A program made the position numbers and the translations under genes. 20,018 bases of DNA, from contig JAGHVI010000154.1 in assembly GCA_018064385.1 (NCBI GenBank), positions 1-20,018 of the forward strand. The letters are read 5' to 3'. The first letter of the stretch is position 1, and the number at the start of each line of letters is the position of its first letter. Below the pieces are notes generated by a model. The model was given only the letters and a program-made list of their open reading frames with translations. It had not been told where the DNA came from and did not search any database. Source of the DNA: Candidatus Minthenecus merdequi. GTDB lineage: Bacteria > Bacteroidota > Bacteroidia > Bacteroidales > Paludibacteraceae. Below, in pieces: positions 15,794 through 20,018 of the stretch.

Positions 15794-16776
15794 TACTGTT
15801 GTATATATGTTTCTAATAATCTTGATTTTACCGTCGGAACAAGTACAAGGCTGTTCATCGACGCCGGTATCATAACAGTCTCACCGTCTGTGATGGTTTG
15901 ATAGTCTCCTTCGTATTGTAATGTCACATGCCCCTCGGCGCACGTCAGCAGTATGAAAGAGTCAATAGCAGCTATCTCATATTCTTTGGGCTTGTCCAAA
16001 TCAATGAGATTGACTACGAATTTGTCGCATTCAATCAACGGCACTGGCTCGTTCGTCTTTAACTCATACCCCACTTTTCTGCCTTGCCAATTTTCGTAGT
16101 CAATAGCTTCAAGCGATTCGTGAATATGCAGTTGTCGATATTGTCCATTGATGTCTTTGCGCAAATAATCATACATTCTGTATGTTACATCCGAAGCCTG
16201 CTGTATCTCCAACATCAAACATCCTTTTCCTATCGCATGAACCATTCCTGCTGGGATAAAAAAAACATCGCCAGCTCTAACATTATAACATTGCAATACA
16301 TTCTCCACCGAACCATTATGACACATATCGTGCAATTCCTCTTCGCATACTTGACGGTTGAATCCCATCATCAACTGTGCCCCAACTTCTGCTTTCATTA
16401 CGTACCACATCTCCGTTTTTCCGGCAGGCTCATCGTATTCATGTGCAAGTTCGTCATTCGGGTGCACCTGCACCGACAACCTATCCGCTGCATCTATCAG
16501 TTTGACCATCAATGGAAAGTAGTTGCCGTATTTCTCATAAACCTTGTCTCCTACAAGGTCACCCATATAAACCTCGACAAGCTCAGACAACGTATTGCCC
16601 TGCAGGAAACCATTGATAATTTCACTGTCACGCTCTTCGTCTAAGGCTACTACATCCCAAGTTTCACCTACTTTGCTCATCTCAGGCTTGTCATGACGAT
16701 AGTATTGTTTCAATCTTTCGCCACCCCACACCTTCTGCATAAGAATAGGTCTGAATTTCAAAGGATATAGTTCCAT
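15793..16776 (-). CDS. manA: Mannose-6-phosphate isomerase, class I
   Basis: A 327-residue type I phosphomannose isomerase, zinc-dependent, converting mannose 6-P and fructose 6-P. The length matches the short Bacillus-type ManA. Zinc ligands are visible: His in LSVQVHPND (about residue 102), Glu in GKTEMWYV (about residue 121) and His in IPAGMVHAIGKG (about residue 180). The N-terminal LKFRPILMQKVWGGERL is a family hallmark. The C-terminal cupin half ends near LVLVPTVKSRLLETY. It lies 5 bp after the pseudouridine synthase gene and overlaps the mutase by 1 nt. Product fructose 6-P feeds the downstream PPi-PFK, and mannose 6-P could feed GDP-mannose synthesis. Confidence 0.95.
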   Translation of the reverse strand: MELYPLKFRPILMQKVWGGERLKQYYRHDKPEMSKVGETWDVVALDEERDSEIINGFLQGNTLSELVEVYMGDLVGDKVYEKYGNYFPLMVKLIDAADRLSVQVHPNDELAHEYDEPAGKTEMWYVMKAEVGAQLMMGFNRQVCEEELHDMCHNGSVENVLQCYNVRAGDVFFIPAGMVHAIGKGCLMLEIQQASDVTYRMYDYLRKDINGQYRQLHIHESLEAIDYENWQGRKVGYELKTNEPVPLIECDKFVVNLIDLDKPKEYEIAAIDSFILLTCAEGHVTLQYEGDYQTITDGETVMIPASMNSLVLVPTVKSRLLETYIQQ

Positions 16777-16781
16777 TTTTG

Positions 16782-17957
16782 TCAGCAGTTTTCCGTTTGA
16801 TTATTGATGTTCATTTTCAGGAATACAACCTCTTTTTCACTCAAGAATCTCCATTTACCACGAGGAAGGTTCTTCTTGGTTAATCCTGCAAAATAGACTC
16901 TGTCCAAACGCATCACTTTGTAACCCAACGACTCGAATATTCTTCGCACTATGCGGTTACGCCCCGAGTGAATCTCTACTCCAACATTTTTGCGGTCTTC
17001 CTCTTTGATGAAGTTAAACTCGTCCACTTTGATTTCACCATCCTCAAGTACTATTCCGTGGGTTATCTTTTTCACATCTTCATCTGTCACGTCATGGTCC
17101 AAAGTCACTTGATATATTTTTTTCCTATTGAAACTTGGGTGCGTAAGTTTCGATGTCAGTTCACCATCGTTTGTTAACAGTAACACTCCTGTCGTGTTAC
17201 GATCCAAACGTCCAACAGGATAAATTCTTTCAGCACAAGCACCTTTGACAAGGTCTAACACTGTTTTTTTTGCGTGTACATCTTCAGCCGTAGTCACATA
17301 ATCTTTCGGTTTATTCAACAGAATATATACCCTGCGCTCTATTTTTACTAACTCACCATGAAACAGCACTCTATCTCTGTCAGGCACTACCCTGCTTCCC
17401 AATTCTATCACTACATTTCCGTTCACAGTCACAACACCGGCTTGTATAAAGGTGTCAGCCTCCCTGCGCGAGCATACACCTGCATTAGCAAGAAATCTGT
17501 TCAGGCGCATTGGTTTGCTATAATCTACGAATTGCGTTTTTTCGTAAGTAGGCTGTGTCTGACGCTTTACCTTTTTTTCATTGGAATTGAAGTTTGACAC
17601 GCTCTCGTTTGAATTAAATTTCGCTCCTCTCTCGAATTTCTTCACACCATTCTGATGATTGTCGTCAAATCGCTTGTTTCTCCGTTGTCTGCCATTTATC
17701 ATTTCATCTCGCTTGCGACCGAATTGTTCCAAGTTTTTTGAATGTTTCTCTGCAAAACCATCGACCTTGCCACCGACATATGCAGTGTCATATTTTGCCT
17801 CTTTTTCTTTCCTTTCGTTCCTTGCTTTGCTTCCACCTTTACGTACGAATTCAGCATAACTTATTGAGCCTTGGGCGTTCCCACGTCCTCTAAAACCTCC
17901 GCTTGCTGCATTACCACGGTTGTTTGAGTTACGGCTTCTGTAATGGTCTTTTTCCAT
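16782..17957 (-). CDS. RsuA/RluB-family pseudouridine synthase with a basic low-complexity N-terminal extension
   Basis: A 391-residue rRNA pseudouridine synthase. From Met150 (MRLNRFLANAGVCSRREAD) there is an S4 RNA-binding domain. The catalytic domain follows with the conserved Asp in YPVGRLDRNTTGVLLLTNDG, the KIYQVTLD strand and the HSGRNRIVRRIFESLGYKV motif of the RsuA/RluB/E/F group. RluB (23S rRNA) is the most probable relative, but the target uridine is inferred. Residues 1-149 are rich in Arg, Lys, Asn and Gly, contain RG-type segments such as GGFRGRGN, and look disordered. The start at MEKDHYRSRNS is supported by the promoter 38 bp upstream. The gene opens the manA-mutase unit and is divergent from tig. 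Confidence 0.92.
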   Translation of the reverse strand: MEKDHYRSRNSNNRGNAASGGFRGRGNAQGSISYAEFVRKGGSKARNERKEKEAKYDTAYVGGKVDGFAEKHSKNLEQFGRKRDEMINGRQRRNKRFDDNHQNGVKKFERGAKFNSNESVSNFNSNEKKVKRQTQPTYEKTQFVDYSKPMRLNRFLANAGVCSRREADTFIQAGVVTVNGNVVIELGSRVVPDRDRVLFHGELVKIERRVYILLNKPKDYVTTAEDVHAKKTVLDLVKGACAERIYPVGRLDRNTTGVLLLTNDGELTSKLTHPSFNRKKIYQVTLDHDVTDEDVKKITHGIVLEDGEIKVDEFNFIKEEDRKNVGVEIHSGRNRIVRRIFESLGYKVMRLDRVYFAGLTKKNLPRGKWRFLSEKEVVFLKMNINNQTENC

Positions 17958-17994
17958 CTTTTTTACTAAAATATCTATGTGCTTTTTAAGTCCG

Positions 17995-18002
17995 CAAAGT
18001 TA
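17995..18002 (-). promoter_or_regulatory. Bacteroidota -7 promoter element for the rluB-manA unit
   Basis: On the minus strand this reads TAACTTTG, a perfect TAnnTTTG. The predicted start near 17988 leaves a leader of about 31 nt to the ATG at 17957. No clear TTTG -33 box is seen. The rest of the 200-bp spacer 17958-18157 is very AT-rich and also holds the divergent tig promoter. Confidence 0.7.
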
Positions 18003-18093
18003 CAATTTTTTTCTGATATACGCCATCTTTTCTACTAAAAAATATTTTTCTTATTTTTATCGGAATAGCGTGCTAAGTCTCAATTTTTTTTCG

Positions 18094-18101
18094 TAACTTT
18101 G
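18094..18101 (+). promoter_or_regulatory. Bacteroidota -7 promoter element for tig
   Basis: TAACTTTG is a perfect TAnnTTTG match, preceded by a T-rich run. The same sequence TTTTTTTCGTAACTTTGCAC occurs at the Nudix promoter (3811-3830). The start is predicted near 18108, leaving about 50 nt of AT-rich leader before the ATG at 18158. No clear -33 TTTG is present. Confidence 0.72.
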
Positions 18102-18157
18102 CACTCCAAAACCCATACACGATTATATAATAAAACAATAAATACAATCAACTAATT

Positions 18158-19507
18158 ATGAACATTTTAAGAAACGATATTGATGAAGTCAACGCTCAGG
18201 TTACCATCACTATCGAAGAATCTGATTACGCTGAAAAGGTCGACAAAGCCCTCCGTGACTATCGTCGCAAGGCAAACATTCCCGGTTTCCGTCCAGGCTT
18301 GGCTCCTATCGGTATGATTAAGAAGATGTATGGTCGCGCTGTCAAAGCCGACGAACTTAACCGAACTCTCCAAGAGGCAATCTACAATTACATCAAAGAA
18401 AATGACCTTGACATTCTCGGCGAACCTCTCCCTATCGATGACCAACATGAAGTCGATTTCGAAAACAACACCAAGTTCGATTTCAAGTTTGACCTCGGTC
18501 TTGCCCCTAAATACGAGCCCGCTCTCAACAAAAAGGATAACCTCAAGTACTATAATGTCAAGGTAACAGACGAAATGATCGACAAGCAAGTCAATAACTA
18601 CGCAGGTCGCTTTGGTAACTACAATGAGGTTGACGAGGCTCACGGAAAGGATATGATCAAAGGTTCAATGGTTGAACTTGATGCTGATGGAAATGTACGC
18701 CAAGACGGTATTTCTGTTGACGAAACAACTATGGCAGCTGACTATATGAAGGATGAGGAACAGAAAAAACTCCTCGAAGGTGCCAAGAAAGGCTCTGTTA
18801 TCCGTTTCAACCCTAAGAAGGCTTACGACAGCGATGTGGAACTCTCTTCTATATTGCATATTTCTAAAGAAGAGGCTGCCAATATGACCTCTGATTTCAA
18901 CCTTACAATCAACTCAATTATCCATTATACCCCATCTGAGGTTGACCAAACTCTCTTTGACAAGGTCTATGGCAAAGATATCGTCAAATCTCTTGAAGAG
19001 TTTCGCACTAAAGTAGCCGAAGGCATCGCTGCAAATTACAAAGAGGATAGCGAGTACAAACTCGGTATCGATGCAAAAGCTCTTGCTATCAAGAAAATGG
19101 CTAAACTCGTATTCCCTGAGGAATTCCTTCGCCGTTGGCTTCTCGCAACAAACGACAAGATGACTCAAGAACAACTCGATCGTGACTTCCCTGCAATGCT
19201 TGACGACCTCAAATGGTATCTCTTCAAGACTCGTATGGCAAAGGCTAACGGCATCAAAGTCGAAAGAGACGACATCAACGCTTTCGCACGTCGCATGACA
19301 CGTGTGCAATTTGCTCAATATGGTATGACCGAGGTTCCAGAAGAGATTCTCAGCAACTACTCAAGCGAGATGCTCAAGAAAGATGAAACCGTCCGCAATA
19401 TCTCAGAAAAAGTCCTCGAGGAGAAAGTCGTTGACATTATGCGCAATGCAGTAAAACTCACTGCAACTGAAGTCACCGTTGACGAGTTCAATAAACTCTT
19501 CGATTAA
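18158..19507 (+). CDS. tig: Trigger factor (ribosome-associated chaperone)
   Basis: A 449-residue trigger factor, which binds at the ribosome exit tunnel and protects nascent chains. The N-terminal ribosome-binding domain has the signature loop IPGFRPGLAP (residues 41-50), with the usual F-R-x-G. The middle segment (about residues 150-245) is a weakly conserved FKBP-like domain, followed by the long helical C-terminal chaperone arms. This degree of divergence is usual for Bacteroidota. Codons ending in C (AAC, GAC, ATC, CTC) are visibly commoner than in neighbouring genes, consistent with high expression. It is monocistronic here: a palindrome and a convergent gene follow, with no clpP or clpX in the window. 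Confidence 0.93.
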   Translation: MNILRNDIDEVNAQVTITIEESDYAEKVDKALRDYRRKANIPGFRPGLAPIGMIKKMYGRAVKADELNRTLQEAIYNYIKENDLDILGEPLPIDDQHEVDFENNTKFDFKFDLGLAPKYEPALNKKDNLKYYNVKVTDEMIDKQVNNYAGRFGNYNEVDEAHGKDMIKGSMVELDADGNVRQDGISVDETTMAADYMKDEEQKKLLEGAKKGSVIRFNPKKAYDSDVELSSILHISKEEAANMTSDFNLTINSIIHYTPSEVDQTLFDKVYGKDIVKSLEEFRTKVAEGIAANYKEDSEYKLGIDAKALAIKKMAKLVFPEEFLRRWLLATNDKMTQEQLDRDFPAMLDDLKWYLFKTRMAKANGIKVERDDINAFARRMTRVQFAQYGMTEVPEEILSNYSSEMLKKDETVRNISEKVLEEKVVDIMRNAVKLTATEVTVDEFNKLFD

Positions 19508-19539
19508 TCCATATTTACAATCTCTCATCTTTACATTTG

Positions 19540-19620
19540 AGTTATATGCCCACGCCAGCTTTTTTACGTCTTGTGGCTTCGCCTGACAAGACGTAAAAAA
19601 GCTGGCGTGGGCATATAACT
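19540..19620. repeat. Long perfect palindrome, 35-bp arms, 11-nt centre
   Basis: The left arm 19540-19574 is the exact reverse complement of 19586-19620. The 11-nt centre contains GGC TTC GCC, which can add 3 more pairs with a TG bulge. The arms carry TTTTTT (19560-19565) on the left and AAAAAA (19595-19600) on the right, a GC-rich block (GCCCACGCCAGC, 19548-19559) and AT-rich outer ends. It sits between convergent genes, 33 nt after tig and 53 nt before the stop of the next gene. No T-tract follows the stem on either strand, so it does not look like an ordinary terminator, though it would form a very strong RNA hairpin from both sides. A mobile palindromic repeat is the other option. Confidence 0.8.
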
Positions 19621-19672
19621 TTCTTGCTATCCCCTCACTTCGTACCTATTCACCTGCTTATTGGGTAGTAAC

Positions 19673-20018
19673 CTAAAAAAGCAAGACCAAGCGAAAGCCA
19701 TAGTGGTTGAAGCGGTAGTCAGGATAGCCGCTGATGCGATTAGTAGAACGGCAGCCGCTGGCATTGCCGCGCCAACTGCCACCGCGCAGCACACGGCTCG
19801 ACCCAGTCTCTGGTCCAGTAGGGTCAGTCTGCGATGATGATGAGTAATCACCATACCAATCCGCACACCACTCATATACATTGCCACTCATATCATACAA
19901 TCCTAATTCGTTTGCCTTCTTTGTGCCTACTGGATGGGTCTGTTCTGAACTATTGTCCAAGTACCAAGCCACATCGTCTATGTTGTTGCTGCCTGAGTAC
20001 TCATACCCTTGGCTTTTA
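19673..20018 (-). CDS. Formylglycine-generating-enzyme-like (FGE-sulfatase fold) protein, C-terminal part
   Basis: The frame is open to the right edge of the window, so only the last 114 residues are seen; the true start lies outside. The sequence is the C-terminal half of the FGE-sulfatase (SUMF1-like) fold: DDVAWYLDNS, THPVGTKKANELGLYDMSGN, VYEWCADWYGD, SSRVLRGGSWRGN, ending NHYGFRLVL. These are the family hallmarks in order. Genuine FGE enzymes carry two catalytic cysteines just after the RGGS motif. Here that stretch reads RGGSWRGNASGCRSTNR, with only one Cys, aligned with a later position. This copy is therefore probably not a sulfatase activator and may be a binding or other FGE-fold protein. 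It is convergent with tig. Confidence 0.85.
   Translation of the reverse strand, partial: KSQGYEYSGSNNIDDVAWYLDNSSEQTHPVGTKKANELGLYDMSGNVYEWCADWYGDYSSSSQTDPTGPETGSSRVLRGGSWRGNASGCRSTNRISGYPDYRFNHYGFRLVLLF

Noticed and set aside
16084..16644. Plus-strand 186-codon open frame opposite manA
   Set aside because: It covers the zinc-site region of manA on the other strand; its His/Ile/Phe-rich composition is typical of a shadow frame.
17960..18050. Similar AT-rich tracts (TACTAAAA...) near 17964 and 18033
   Set aside because: Short, imperfect and in very AT-rich DNA; chance similarity is enough to explain them.
18167..18643. Minus-strand 158-codon open frame opposite tig
   Set aside because: Its Val/Asp-rich composition is what the complement of C-ending tig codons would give; tig has the family signature.

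Overview
This window looks like chromosomal core DNA of a Bacteroidota species, most likely order Bacteroidales. Three things support this. Five intergenic sites match the Bacteroidota sigma promoter (TTTG, about 20 bp, TAnnTTTG). Start codons mostly lack Shine-Dalgarno sequences. Gene content fits the phylum: PPi-dependent phosphofructokinase, pyruvate phosphate dikinase, an Rpb6-type RNA polymerase omega next to bamD, and LysS with a C-terminal extension. I cannot name a genus.

Layout, left to right. (a) 15-1520, plus strand: a CrtI/phytoene-desaturase-like FAD oxidoreductase, convergent with (b) a minus-strand pair, uridine-phosphorylase-like gene then mnmE, coupled by a 4-nt ATGA overlap. 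(c) A Nudix hydrolase on the plus strand, divergent from (b), with the two promoters interleaved. (d) From 17957 down to 4511 every gene is on the minus strand. The first transcription unit is rluB-type pseudouridine synthase, manA, phosphohexomutase, then a 189-bp inverted-repeat-bounded leader or element, then PPi-phosphofructokinase. The second starts at a near-consensus promoter at 12116-12147 and runs bamD, rpoZ, lysS, a LEA-type lipoprotein, dgt, and probably ppdk, ending at a clear intrinsic terminator at 4456-4488. (e) Trigger factor (tig) on the plus strand, divergent from rluB. (f) A perfect 35-bp-arm palindrome between tig and the C-terminal part of a formylglycine-generating-enzyme-like gene that runs off the right edge.

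The metabolic genes form a sugar-phosphate theme: mannose-6-P/fructose-6-P isomerisation, hexose 1-P/6-P interconversion, and two PPi-linked glycolytic enzymes (PPi-PFK and PPDK). The second unit mixes outer-membrane assembly, transcription, translation and dNTP turnover.

I see no defence system, CRISPR array, insertion sequence with a transposase, rRNA or tRNA. The coding content is mostly housekeeping. The most interesting unexplained signals are non-coding: the palindrome at 19540-19620 and the 189-bp element at 13856-14044. No gene-free stretch exceeds 300 bases; the longest are 13836-14059 and 17958-18157, both described below.
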